Assembly: GCA_029215795.1 (NCBI GenBank)
Contig: JARDYH010000003.1
Coordinates: 99,666,609 to 99,730,608 of the forward strand
Length of the DNA stretch: 64,000 nucleotides
Direction: 5' to 3'
From: Anniella stebbinsi
Lineage: Eukaryota > Chordata > Lepidosauria > Squamata > Anniellidae
In this document: one piece after another, positions 26,750 to 37,730 of the stretch
How positions within the stretch are numbered: position 1 is the first letter of the stretch
How the letters are laid out: each line of letters begins with the position of its first letter
The notes under the pieces: generated by a model
What the model was told of the DNA's origin: nothing
Database searches by the model: none
Seen by the model: the letters and a program-made list of their open reading frames with translations, nothing else
Translations under genes and position numbers: made by a program

Positions 26750-27858
26750 CGCAGTTTCCTATGATCCACAACTTTCCTCGGATCTTTATTCCTACATATA
26801 CTTATTGATTTTATTGATTTTTGTATGGTTTTTATTTTATATGCTGCCTTGAGAAGTTCCAACCTTAAAAGCAGCCTAAAAATAATATTTAACTAAGTAA
26901 ATAAAATATTTGGAAATAAAATAGAACCTTTAAAAATAAAAGCTTAAAAATAATTGATTTCCCCTGCTCATTAGCTGAATAAAACCATATATTTCCTGTT
27001 CTATGAAAAATGTGTTGAGAGAATAGATGCTTCATTTATCCAGTACAGTTTAAAGGAGGAAGGAAAGATGCTAAAAATGGGCAAGTGCAGCAAAGAAAGA
27101 ATCAATAGCAATTATTACTTGGGGTTTAGCATCTCAGCAGAGCTTCCAGTTTAACCTCTGAGGGCATTGTTGTGATATTTCATGAAGCATGGCAAGCAAT
27201 TATTCTGCACATTCACATCAGCTTCAGGTCAGTAATAGTAGGTCATCTAAGTGAACTACAATATGAGCAAGCAAAACTACTGATATGTTGACTAGGCAAG
27301 GCAGAGTTAAATACCATTTACGCTGTATAATAACCTCCAACATTTCACACATGAAAACAGTGGTAGTTCTTATGTATTTGCAGTATTCTTTTCTTACATC
27401 AAAGCCCACTAACACACATACCTCTACCTGAAAAATTACAAATGGCTGAAGACTCTTCTTCGCCTTATTTATACTGTATGCCTTTATTCCTAGGCAGCCT
27501 GAATTTTGCATACATTTTGCTGCCCGGGGCAGAGCAGAAAATGATGCAGCACCTCCTCTCAAAGTGCCAGTCAAGTTATTCAGCACTTGGCTGAGGCAGA
27601 AAATCCCATAAGTGCCTCTCCAATCCCTGGCAGTAAAAAAAAATACAACACTAATACATTAAACAATAAACAATTTGCTGCCTTTCATGACACCCCAAAT
27701 TAGCTGCTTATGAGTGCTATGCCTGCAGTTGACTGGATTGAGTCCTTAATGTTTCAGTCTGTTCTGTTGATTTCAGGAGGAATGTCGAAACCCAATCCTG
27801 TTCATGCTTATTAATTCCAGGCATCCCATCCCTGAATTAATTCCATGTGGATTGTATT
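26750..27858. other. Non-coding sequence with repeat scraps
   Basis: 26820-26925 resembles a LINE/SINE tail (ATATGCTGCCTTGAGAAG ... AAGTAAATAAAATA). 27480-27620 read on the minus strand contains CTTATGGGATTTTCTGCCTC, shared with the interior of the MITE at 8927-9198. No gene is seen. Confidence 0.45.
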
Positions 27859-28420
27859 AATGGAGGCACAGCTGTGCCTCCATTGTTAAGGGCCATCAGT
27901 AAAAAACACATTCCGCCATGTTAAAGTGATAATGGGGGGGGGTCATTCTAATAGCCATAAAATCGAAAATGTTTCACCAACCTTTCTGAAATTTACAGGT
28001 GCCAGAAAGAAATGTTTGTTTTACATTACCTGAACATTTCAAGAAGATTGGTGAAAGATTGAGGGAAGGAGAGCAGTTTAAGGTAGAAAAGGAATACAAA
28101 CCTGTCTCCCTGCTTTTGTCAAATTACTTCCGGGTTGCGAGTTTTGTGCTCACAATTTGCATAATTTCTAGAGCCTTATTAATTAATCCAGCGGTGGGGT
28201 CTTCTTCCTCCTTGACTGTAATTGGTGGAAAGCTTTTCGTTTTTTAAAAATTCCCTTCGGTTGACTTTTAAGGACTATTTTAACCTCTCATTCAAGTCAA
28301 TGAAGCAGCCATCTTCCCTCATAGCGTGAGGCATGCTCAGTAGCGTCGCTCTCCCCCCTCCCTCCTGCCTTAGAATATGGGGTGGGTGGGTGAAATGGCC
28401 GCTGCCTCTAGCACAGACCT
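27859..28420 (+). repeat. Dispersed repeat family R2, copy 1, with terminal palindrome
   Basis: It begins with a perfect 26-bp palindrome (27859-27884) whose core is GAGGCACAGCTGTGCCTC. It then shares about 200 bp at high identity, and later blocks at lower identity, with 55426-55960 in the same orientation. Shared words include GCCATAAAATCGAAAATGTT, AAATTTACAGGTGCCAGAAA and, near the far end, ATGCTCAGTAG and CTCCCTCCTGC. No open frame or TIR partner is recognised, so the class is unknown. Confidence 0.7.
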
Positions 28421-29075
28421 TTTGAGTGAAGAAGAAGAGTTTCTCTTTTCTCTTCTGGAACATGCTTTCCTTTGGCTCTGAGAGTATTTTGGGCTATCTT
28501 CATAAGGACAGTTTGCTCTTTTGCTCCCTGGTGAAGCAGGGTGTGGTTCCTCTGGATCCATGGTAACCTGATCTTCAAATCTCTCCTGGGAATAGGTGGC
28601 TATACCTTTCTTTCTATCCCCCCACCCCATACACACACAGTGCTCCTTCCCTCTTTTCTAAGAGTTTGGTCCATACTGCTATAAAGTTGAAAGCTTCAAA
28701 CACTTCATTTAATTAGTTTGGGACGGTATTAAGTTTTAAGTACAATGTTGAAACCTTTCAAAGTGCTTCTGGGCCTACAACGTTGGTTTCAGCTAGTCAC
28801 CCTGTTTTTCTAATAAGGTTTAGAAACAGTTGAGCTGTCGTGTATTTTGCATAGTGTACATACATGTATTTTCTTTCTAATCCTTGCAGTCTACACTGGC
28901 TCCCTCCTTGATGTGTTTTTGGATGCAGACAAACCCTTTTTTGTTCCAGCAGGTCTTTGGCAAATAATCTGGACCTCTGTCTATACCTTTGACTTTTAAA
29001 TTGTTATGTATTTAAAATGTTTAAAATGCTTTAATATTGAAAAGTATTTAATTATATTTTTAACTTTTGTATATT
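28421..29075. other. Non-coding sequence, nothing recognised
   Basis: No exon, repeat family or structured element that I can name. Confidence 0.5.
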
Positions 29076-29414
29076 TAGGCTGACCCTATGAAAAGGGTCA
29101 GCCTAAAGTTACATGAGGACAGGACTCATGTAACTTTAATAGTTGTAAAGAAAAGGGAATTTCAGTCAGTGTCATTTGTATGCAATTAGTTCCTGGTGAA
29201 ATTCCCTCTTCATCACAACAGTTAAAGTTGCAGGCACTATACTAGAGTGACCATATACAAAAGAAGGCAGGACCCCTGCAACTTTAACTGTTGTGATGAA
29301 AAGGGAATTTCACCAGGAACTAATTGCATACAAATGACACTGGCTGAAATCCCCTTTTCTCTACAACTGTTAAAGTTACATGAGCCCTGTCCTCCTTTTC
29401 ATATGATCAGCCTA
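29076..29414. mobile_element. Fold-back DNA element F1, copy 2
   Basis: Same family and arm sequences as 24596-24909. Arms lie at about 29121-29236 and 29273-29390. The left end carries an extra perfect 12-bp hairpin, TAGGCTGACCCT and AGGGTCAGCCTA, at 29076-29105. The right end GATCAGCCTA completes the TIR. Confidence 0.75.
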
Positions 29415-29449
29415 GTATATTCCTATTTATAGGTTTTAGCTGTATATGT

Positions 29450-29491
29450 TTTTGCCCAATGCTGGGCCCTGAGGCCCAGCATTGGGCAAAA
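29450..29491. repeat. Perfect 19-bp inverted repeat, 4-nt loop
   Basis: The left arm TTTTGCCCAATGCTGGGCC (29450-29468) pairs perfectly with 29473-29491 around CTGA. Confidence 0.95.
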
Positions 29492-29599
29492 GGCAGGATA
29501 CTACTACTACTACTACTAATAGTAATGTTTCAGATTTTTGCCATTGGGCAAAAGGCAGGATACTACTACTACTACTACTAATAGTAATGTTTCAGATTT
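29481..29599. repeat. 62-bp tandem duplication containing (CTA)n
   Basis: Unit 1 is at 29481-29542 and unit 2 at 29543-29599, identical over 57 bp. Each includes a (CTA)6-like run and ends in GTAATGTTTCAGATTT. The unit begins inside the right arm of the preceding hairpin. Confidence 0.95.
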
Positions 29600-30312
29600 C
29601 ACTTCTGCATCTGATGTTCTTTTGCATTTACTTTCCTTTATAAACCATTCATATCTTAAGACTTCTAGTGTGACATGTTTTCATTGGTTTAACAAGTTAA
29701 AAGGGGTATTCACTGTTTTCATGCTTATGTTATAAAATCTATTTTCAACAGTCCTAGTAACTTCAAGAGTAACAGAGTTGGGGAAAATCCTCAATCTCTT
29801 TGCTATCAGAGGCACTGAGTAAGGGACCCCTGGAGATAATTTAGACTGACCCAAACCACAAAATACTATTCCCCCTTCTGAAGAGATCTGGACCACAGAC
29901 TACTAAATACAAACAAAGTAGCAGGCCATAATAACAGTTCTCATGTGGCCATTTGGCTTATGAGGCAGGTGCTCTGCGGGCTACCAAATGGAGGGACTAG
30001 CAGGCCATAATGTTGCCTGGCTGGGTCTGCCAGTAATCCAGCCTCAACACTCCTGGAAGGTCCATGTTCTATAGCACCTGCTGTCAGATGAACTTGAGGG
30101 AATCCCACCCTCCACCCCTGGGTTTAATTTACTGGCTTCCCCTGGCTGGACCTTGCAGGAAACTATAGGGACAGACAGAGCAGGCATTCATAGCATACAT
30201 AGAATGCTGAGACTGGCAAATCTAAAAGCACGTATGTTGCTTTTCAAGAACCAAGGAAATTACTTTTGAGTAAATATCTAGGGATGGAAATGCAGCCTGT
30301 GCAAGAACTGAG

Positions 30313-30955
30313 TAGGGTGACCATATTTGGGAAACCAAAAAAGAGGATACTTAGTGGGGGGGGGCAGGAAAATGGCTTTCTGGGGCCACGTTAAAGTCCC
30401 CAATTGGAGCGGAAGACGGGAAAGCATGTCATTCTCACCCCACCCCACTGCTCCAATCAGGCCCTTTTCTATAATGCCTGGGAATGACATGTTTTTCCCT
30501 TTTAAGGCCTTGATTGGAGCAGTGGGAGAGAATGACACACCTCCAGAAAGCATATCATTTCCCCCCCCCCCCCGCCACGTTAATGGTGGCCTTAAAAGGG
30601 AAAGTGTGTAATTCCAGGTCATTATGGACTATTGCATAAAATCCCCCCTGACACTGAGGATAGAACAAAAACCAGGAGAAATCTGGGGAAATCCTGACAG
30701 TTTTTTATTATTATTTATTATTGCATTTATATCCCACCTTTTTTCCGCCAAGAAACCCAAGGCGGCATACATAATCCTCCTCCTCTCCATTTTATCCTCA
30801 CAACAGCAACCCTGTGAGGTGGGTTGGGCTGAGAGTCTGCAACTGGCCCAAAGTCACCCAATGGGTTTCCACGGCTAAGTGGGGAGTAGAACCCAGATCT
30901 CCCAGCTCCCAGTCCAACACTTTAGCCACTAGGCCACACCCTAGTGGTCACCCTA
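30313..30955 (+). mobile_element. TA-flanked DNA element with GGGTGACCA ends, interrupted by a SINE
   Basis: The left end TAGGGTGACCATATTTGGG and the right end GTGGTCACCCTA are inverted repeats, each bounded by TA. Near the middle, AAATCTGGGGAAATCCTGAC reads like the subterminal half matching the left side. The SINE at 30701-30940 is inserted just before the right TIR. Internal palindromes around ATTGGAGCAGTGGGAGAG are present. There is no transposase. Confidence 0.6.
30701..30940 (-). mobile_element. tRNA-derived SINE, minus orientation, nearly complete
   Basis: On the minus strand, the head has an A box TGGCCTAGTGG and a B box GGTTCTACTCC. The body reads GTGACTTTGGGCCAGTTGC, CCCAACCCACCTCACAGGG, GGATAAAATGGAGAGGAGGA and TATGCCGCCTTGGG, and the tail has GGTGGGATATAAATG followed by AATAATAAATAATAAT. 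This is a very common squamate SINE, probably mobilised by an L2- or CR1-type LINE. The internal Pol III promoter looks intact. It is inserted within the DNA element 30313-30955. Confidence 0.85.
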
Positions 30956-30956
30956 G

Positions 30957-31680
30957 AATTGAGCCATGCCAAGTTGGAAGCAGATCGGTTTGTGCCTTGA
31001 TTTTTAGGATATTTTTTTAAAAAAGTTTGACTTCAAAAAAATTTCTAAAATTCAAGGCATGAACTTTCAACTTGGCATGGCTAAAGCCTTACTTAAGAGG
31101 TACCATGGTGCCAAGTTTCATCTCTTCATCTTTACTTTCTTTCTTTTTCTTAATGTACTGCTCAAGGCCCTAGACCCCAAAGAGGAGTATTGGGTTTCAA
31201 GTTTTAAACATTCCTAAAACTCAAGGCATAAACAGATCTGCTTCCAACTTGGCATGGCTCAATCCCTACTTAAGAGCTACCATGCTGTCAAGTTTCATCC
31301 CTTTATCTTTAAAAATGATGGAATTGTAAGCATTTTAGTTAATTAAAAAAATAATTGAAGTTTTAAACATTTCTAAAAATCAAGGGATGAACGGATCTGC
31401 TTCCAACTTGGCATGGCTAAATCCCTACTTCAGAGCTACCATGGTGCCAGGTTTCATCTCTTTATCTTTAATTTCATTTTTTAAACTTGTCCTGCTCAAG
31501 GTCCTGGACCCCAAAGAGATTTCTGTTTGAACTTCAAAAAAATCCTAAAAATCAAGGCATGAACGGATCTGCTTCATACTTGGCATCGCTATATCCCTAC
31601 TTAAGAGCTACCATGATGCCAGGTTTTATCTCTTTATCTTTAAAAAATGAGGGAGATGCAAGCATTTTGGTTGATTTATT
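30957..31680. repeat. Tandem array, four monomers of 159-172 bp in ABAB order, led by an inverted unit
   Basis: The anchor CAAGGCATGAACGGATCTGC (with variants) starts units at 31053, 31222, 31381 and 31553. Each unit continues with CTTCCAACTTGGCATGGCT, a CCCTACTTAAGAGCTACCATG block and TTTCATCTCTTTATCTTTA. Units 1 and 3 share a second half with TGCTCAAGG.CCT.GACCCC; units 2 and 4 instead share AAAAATGA.GGA followed by GCATTTTAGTT. The higher-order period is therefore about 330 bp. A partial inverted copy precedes the array (30958-31010). There is no coding potential. Confidence 0.8.
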
Positions 31681-31815
31681 AATGTTAAAAGTAAGTTCAA
31701 CACATAACACTAGCTTTGGTTTTATATTGGATGTCAAGATGGTATAACATTCTGGCTGATGCTGGCTTGGTTGTCAACTGTATAATATCCAGTCATCCAT
31801 TACACAAAGCCATGA

Positions 31816-32156
31816 AATTCATTAAACAAAAAACCTACGGTATTCAAAAACAATGTTAAGGCTCTACAGATTCCAACCAAGCACCAAAAAGCAGGGAAAT
31901 TGGGAGTTAAGGCTCCCAAGCCTTAACGCCACATCCTCCCTAAGGAGGCAGAAAGTGCAAGTGAAATTCTCATTCTCCCAAAGCAGATAAACCATGAGGA
32001 CAGGGTGGAGAACAACTTAGGGCCACCTACTTCTCTTTTTTTGTTTAGAGCAGCCCTTCCCCAACCTGGTGCTCTCCAAAGGTGTTGGACTACAACTCCC
32101 ATCACTGCAAGTCAGTATGTCCCATGATCAGGAATGCTGGGGTTTGTCATCTCAAA
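31816..32156. repeat. Left arm of a large inverted repeat (partner 33262-33649)
   Basis: The reverse complement matches 33262-33649 closely throughout, for example GGAGAATGAGAATTTCACTT and CCCTGCTTTTTGGTGCTTGG. It includes half of a palindromic hAT-type MITE (32050-32156, starting CAGCCCTTCCCCAACCTGGT). Confidence 0.85.
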
Positions 32157-33261
32157 AATCTAGATATGCAATTTGATATGCAGAGGTGACTGTGGGGTTG
32201 TGGGAAATGATGATGAACAACTTAGGACCAGCTACGTCTCATTTCTTAAAGCATCTCCTTACGTTGAGAGTTGCAACCCAACACATCTGACAGGCACCAG
32301 GATGGGGAATGTTGTTCAAGAACAAGGGAAGGCAGAATGTAGATCTCCAGATGTTTTGGAATTCAACTTGTAAAAGCCCCTATCAGCATCGGCAGTTGTC
32401 AGGAATGCCGCAAGTTGATGTCCAAATCATCAGGATAAATCAATTTTCTGCCCACATCTGTACTAAAGTATGATGTTTTCCAGCATTAAGATATGTCATC
32501 AATCAAAGAACTACAAAAGAGCTGCATCACTTTAAATAAACTGTCAAAACCAAATGAAACAACAATGAATGAATCTTGAATACCTAATCCAGATAGCCCT
32601 TCAGACATCAACATTAGTTTTCAACACATGGCATAGGATGTCTGTTTCTTGAATATCAGATAAAGGATTTCTCTTACTTGTTCAGCAGTGTGAGATCAAA
32701 GACAGAGCTACCACCTAATACTTTCATGCGTAAGTATTATTTTAAAATCAAGTATGAATTGATTTTTGTCTTCCCCATAACACATAACATGGGAGTTACA
32801 GTGCAACACATCTGGAGAGCACCAGGCTGGAGAAGGTTGACTCCTATACATGTCTTCTCAGAAGCCAGTGCCACTGAATTCACTAGGGCTTTCTCCCAAG
32901 AGGTATAGGATTGCAAACTAATCTCATCTGAAAGGTGTTCAAGACAGCCAAACTAAACCTCTTCTGCTCCACTGTTGCTTTGATGAGATGATGTATTGTG
33001 CAGGGATTGTGGGGAGTGAACAGTATATTTTTTATAAATACATTTTAAGAAAAAAACATTGGTTCTTTGAAAGGCAGGATATTGACCAAAAGTTGGAAGT
33101 GCCTGGCACATGCTCTGGTTCTAGATCTGTAATGAATAGTGCCCCTTTTGTTATCAAGAGTGCTGCTATATGCGAGATGTGTGTGAGAGAAAAGTATTGG
33201 GCAGACCCTGTATTTGGTAAGGGTATGACACAGCATTCCCCATCCTGCTGCCCTCCAGGTG
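32157..33261. other. Spacer of the inverted repeat
   Basis: It contains a 60-bp block (32170-32230, TATGCAGAGGTGACTGTGGG) that matches a segment present only in the right arm. There are also two truncated MITE ends (32270-32310 and 32800-32835), and 32845-32935 belongs to the common squamate repeat with TTCTCAGAAGCCAGTG. No gene is seen. Confidence 0.55.
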
Positions 33262-33649
33262 TTTGAGATGACAAGTCCCAGCATTCCTGACCATGGGACG
33301 TACTGACTTGCAATGCTGGGAGTTGTAGTCCAACACCTTTGGAGGGCACCAGGTTGGGGAAGGGCTGCTCTAAACATAAAAAGAGAAGTAGGTGGCCCTA
33401 AGTTGTTCGTGATCAGTTTTCCACAACCCCACAGTCACCTCTGCATATCATATCCTCCACCCTGTCCTCATGGTTTATCTGCTTTGGGAGAATGAGAATT
33501 TCACTTGCACTTTCTGCCTCCTTAGGGAGGATGTGACGTTAAGGCTTGTGAGCCTTAACTCCCAATTTCCCTGCTTTTTGGTGCTTGGTTGGAATCTGGA
33601 GAGCCTTAACATTGTTTTTGTAAATCGTAGGGTTTTTGTTTAATGAATT
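33262..33649. repeat. Right arm of the large inverted repeat
   Basis: This is the inverted copy of 31816-32156 with an extra 47 bp or so (around 33408-33452) absent from the left arm. The palindromic MITE here is complete, from about 33232 to 33367, with ends CAGCATTCCCCATCCTGCTG and a matching GGTTGGGGAAGGGCTG. Confidence 0.85.
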
Positions 33650-33810
33650 AAGTTAGTATGCTTAAAATGTCAGCCACAAGCATGTACTTGGCTGTCCCCC
33701 CATATACTTCAATGGCACTTGGAAGAGGATTGATTCAGGCAAGCTAAAGCACTTCTAAGTTCTACTGATTTAAAATGGAAGGGAACTAAGCATCTAAATA
33801 AGGCCTAGAT

Positions 33811-34106
33811 CAGGGGTAGGCACCAGCGTGCCCTCAGACACATTTATTTGTGCTCGCCAAGATGCCCTACCTCTCCTACTTTTTATTATTTTTATTTGTT
33901 TAAATAACAACAGTTCCTTCTGGCAGCTGAGTTTGCTTCAAAGCAAAGTGAGGATTTCTAGCTGCTCCCATCTTCTTTCACCCTGAAGGCGTCAGAGACC
34001 TCTTTAGGAAATTAAGATGGCAGGTGGCTGCAAGCTGATATTTTCATCTGCACTGCAGCCATTTTGTGGTGGTGCCCAAGACAGTTTCTCAGGTTACCTA
34101 TCCCTG
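33811..34106. mobile_element. hAT-like MITE with 8-bp target duplication
   Basis: The ends are CAGGGGTAGGCACC and (reverse complement of the right end) CAGGGATAGGTAACCTG. The flanks are GCCTAGAT (33803-33810) and GCCGAGAG (34107-34114), 6 of 8 identical, as expected of an aged hAT target duplication. 296 bp, with no open frame. Confidence 0.7.
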
Positions 34107-34824
34107 GCCGAGAGTACCCAAGTCTCCAGAGGCTTTCAGACTAGCTTCCAGACTCCACCCTGTAAGAGGATGATGCCTGCAAGATGAAAGAGTGGTTACT
34201 GGTAGAAGTGAGGGCTGGGCCTAGTGGTCCCTGACTGGAGCAAACAATGGTTGGTCAGGAGAAGAGCCTGGTTGTACCTAATGCCTCAGGGGTGGTATCT
34301 GATGAACACTGTGTGCGTGTGTGTTTATACATACATATGTTGTGTTAGCATACAAACTCACACTTTACTAATCCACCAGCCTATGTTGTGAGGGGAAATG
34401 AACTAAATTTTGGAAGCTGCCTTCCTTGTTACCTAGAGTAGCTCTTACTAACCATGCGTGATCAAGCAGACGGCTATTTACACTCTTGCATTATTAAAAC
34501 TAGTCAGTCAACATTAAAGAATTGGAGGAGACTAAGGCATTGTCACCACATTTCACACCACCCTGTGAAATGTTGAAAATATCTGTGGTGCCCACCCTTG
34601 AAAATCACCTCCTGTACAACAGCCCAAAATCACTTCCCCATGAAAATTTGCAAAAAAAAATCATTTTGGCAATAGTTCTAATTAACATGTTTTGGACATC
34701 TGTAAAATTTGGCATTTCTGCTATTAGAATGGTACATCAAAATATTGTAGAATCTACAAACTGAAGACAAGTTTGAGTTGAGGTTGACCCATCAGTCAGA
34801 ACACATGCCAACAGATACTTCACA

Positions 34825-34827
<3 letters not shown>
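34107..34827. other. Non-coding sequence, nothing recognised
   Basis: No feature beyond a short GTGTGTGT tract at about 34312-34323. Confidence 0.5.

Positions 34828-34859
<32 letters not shown>
34828..34859. repeat. (GA)n microsatellite followed by (CCGA)n
   Basis: About 15 AG units, then ACCAACCGACCGACCAG. Confidence 0.95.
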
Positions 34860-34861
<2 letters not shown>

Positions 34862-35197
34862 AACCGACCGACCAGCAAGCAACAATGCATTTGAAAGGAA
34901 TAGTTTTTGTTTTCATCTGAACATCATGGAGTTTGACATGTAAGTAGACACATCATGGAGTGCAAGTTTGACATGTAAGTAGAAACTGTAGCTTGCTCAA
35001 TTTCTACTGTAGCTTCCTCAATTTCTAGGCTATCTTAATAATCTCTTACATTTATTTTACTCAGAAAACTGCTTACTTCTGTTTTGCCCCCTTCCTTCCT
35101 CATTTTTCTAAATGCACATTTAGGAGTTTCAGCGCTTCACTTGGAAATAACATAGTGTAATTCCCTCACTTGTCCAAAAACTTGTATTGTGCTATTG

Positions 35198-35321
35198 CAG
35201 GGATGTGGAACATGTGGCCCTCCAGATATTGTTGGACTGCAACTCCCATGTGTCCTAGCCACAATGGAGGGATGGTGGATTCGTAGGTCAAAACGTGGAG
35301 AGCCACAAGTTGCTAACCCTG
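35198..35321. mobile_element. Short hAT-like MITE
   Basis: The left end CAGGGATGTGGAACATGTGG and the right end read in reverse, CAGGGTTAGCAACTTGTGGC, form TIRs. No clear 8-bp duplication remains. 124 bp. Confidence 0.55.
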
Positions 35322-36719
35322 CACAACATGATCCCCAATTAGCTGGGATCATTTATGTGATTGATCCAAGAAGAAAACAAATAAGTAATAGCCAGAAAAT
35401 GGAAAGGGTTGAAGTGGTGAATCAGCAACCAGGGGAAACAGTAACAGCAAGCAAAATTATAAAAAGAATATTTTCATAATTACATTTTTGGGGAAAGCCT
35501 TGCTTTTCACTCCTCCGACATCTTTTCAGCAAAAAACTCCAAACAGGAGAATATTCTGCAGAGCCCTCCTCGGTAATATTTTATCTAAATACTTATCCCT
35601 ACTAAAAGTAATTTGTTTGTTTTTTTAAGCATCTCAGACAAAAGGTGCAAATGACTGCTAAACCAAGTTTAAAATGAGCATTTGCAAAAGGACAGTATTT
35701 TTTTTTAAAAAAAAACCTCATTATCTAATTAAGCAACAGTCTCTAAGGACACAAGAGGGACACTGCTCTGAATAGGGGGGCTATGTCTGCTGTTCGATTC
35801 GGAAAAGGTTTTCACATCTCCTGTATATGCCGGACTTACCTACCAGGCCACATGCCAACTCATCATTCCAATGCCCTTTAATAGACTGACCTGCTCTATT
35901 TCTTCCCTGCTTAGCATGCCAACCTAATTTTCACCCATCTGTAGCGTATGAGTCACTGGCAAACACACTCCCACACCTCACTCCAAGCTCGTTATTCACA
36001 CATGAAGAAGTAGTCAGGCAGAAACTGGGATGATGAAAGTAAAGATTATGAATCCAAATATCTCAGAGGTAGACTCCAAAACTAACTCTTTTGACAGCTA
36101 CACTGCAGCTTAAAGTTATCCGTGGTTCTCTAAAGGCCTTGCTCATAGATTTGCCCAGCAGGAATAATGGCACTATGCCAAATAAGGCATTTAAACCAAA
36201 CAAAGCCATGTATGTATGTATGTATGTATAGAACTACATACATACACAGAAACACATTTTCTTCTCAGAGGCACAGTTTTCCCTTCTTTAGCAGAACAAG
36301 AATCCTGGTTAAGTGCAGGGTCTGGTTAGCCATAGCAAGAATTTGCATTCTTGTCATGGTATTTCTTGATCGCAGTCAAGGCTCACCAGTGTACCAAAAG
36401 GATATTGCAATCCTGTGGCTTACTCTGGAACTCACAACTGACATTATGGGTAGGAGCCAATGTTGATCCTATGTAGAGTAGACCCATGACTAACCCAAGT
36501 TCCATTCATTTCATTGGGTCGATTCTACATAAAAATAACATTGGATACTACCCTATCTCTGTGCCAACCCAAACATTTGTTGGCCTTCCACTTCTGCCAA
36601 TTTTCTAAGATCCAGCTCCATCTTAGACCCATAGCTTCACACCCAGCCAGAATGAGACAGCAGTCTAAGTCTTATTTCTGAAAATTACCATTCCTGACAT
36701 TTACCCATATCTAGCTAAC
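35322..36719. other. Non-coding sequence with (TATG)n and one repeat scrap
   Basis: (TATG)n lies at 36208-36230. 36445-36545 holds a self-inverted piece (AGAGTAGACCCATGACTAAC ... TTCATTGGGTCGATTCTAC) typical of a widespread squamate repeat. No exon is seen. Confidence 0.5.
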
Positions 36720-36729
36720 AAGATCGCCT

Positions 36730-37045
36730 TGGTTCAGAACCTCTTTCAGCCTGAGGGCCAAATTCCATTCCAGAGAAGCTTTCAGGGGCCACATGAAAGC
36801 CAAAGGCCAACAGGGTAAGGCCGAAGGCAAAGGGGGTTGGGCCTAACATGACAAAAATACCAGTATATTTGAGGTATTCCCTAATTTTAAAATAGGGGCA
36901 ACTACACAAATGCCAGGAAACCACCTACTGGTCAGGGGTCAGGGGAAAGGGGATGGAGCCAGGGGAAGGGGCCACGGCCATCTGCAGAATCTCAAAGGGC
37001 CAGATTGGGACCCCAGGAAGCCGGATTTGGTTCTCAGGACTGCCT
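36730..37045. mobile_element. Probable hAT-like MITE, decayed
   Basis: TTGGTTCAGAACCTCTTTCAGCC with AGGGCCAAATTCC on the left and GGCCAGATTGGGACCCC with GGATTTGGTTCTCAGG on the right are complementary in outline, the usual form of hAT MITE ends. Boundaries are approximate. Confidence 0.45.
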
Positions 37046-37194
37046 AGTGCAATTGACATCTGAAAGACTAATACGAAACCTACTGGAATGCTGTGCAGAA
37101 AATGGACTCATTACCATTCAGTGGCCTTCTTGTCAAAGCAAACTGCCATTAAGACATGACACATCAACCATTTTAAAATCATAATATAATAACT

Positions 37195-37230
37195 AGGGGT
37201 GTGCAGCAGATCGAGTTGAGCCTCAAAGTT
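37195..37230 (+). repeat. Terminal motif CTAGGGGTGTGC of an unclassified element
   Basis: AGGGGTGTGC at 37195-37204, preceded by CT and followed by AGCAGATCGAG, matches the opening of the element at 25644. The other end was not found. Confidence 0.35.
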
Positions 37231-37730
37231 GCCAGCGTATGCACTACCATCTTTAGGTCTTCCAACTCTAGGAAGGGGCACAGGATGCCTCTGGGAAGCC
37301 GAAAAGCAGGGCTTGCAGACTACAACTCTTCCCCTATTGCTCTTCAACAATGGCTGTTGAGTAGCATACTGCCTCTGAATCCAGGGGGCTCAGATATTTT
37401 TGGTGTGAGAGACTTCTGTCTATCCACGATGTATACTTCTATAAACTTCTAGTTTGTTTGTCTCTCACCCCAGTTATCTTTTTTCTAAACTAAACTAAAA
37501 AAGCCTCAAACATTGTAGCCTCCCTCACAAGGAAACTACTCTACCCCCTTTGTGCATCTTTTCCAGCTCCATAATATTCTAATTCAAACAGGAAACCTGG
37601 AACAGTAGACGATTAACATAACCCAACATTTTAACTCAAGTGAGTGACTAATCAGGTGTCTAGTAATCACATTTGAATCTCTCTCTTCCTCCAAGGAGTT
37701 CTTGGCTGTATATTTAGGGTGCCCCCCCCC

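Noticed and set aside
30957..31680. Considered as a CRISPR array or protein-coding tandem repeat
   Set aside because: Units are 160-172 bp with no spacers, AT-rich and stop-filled, in a vertebrate context.
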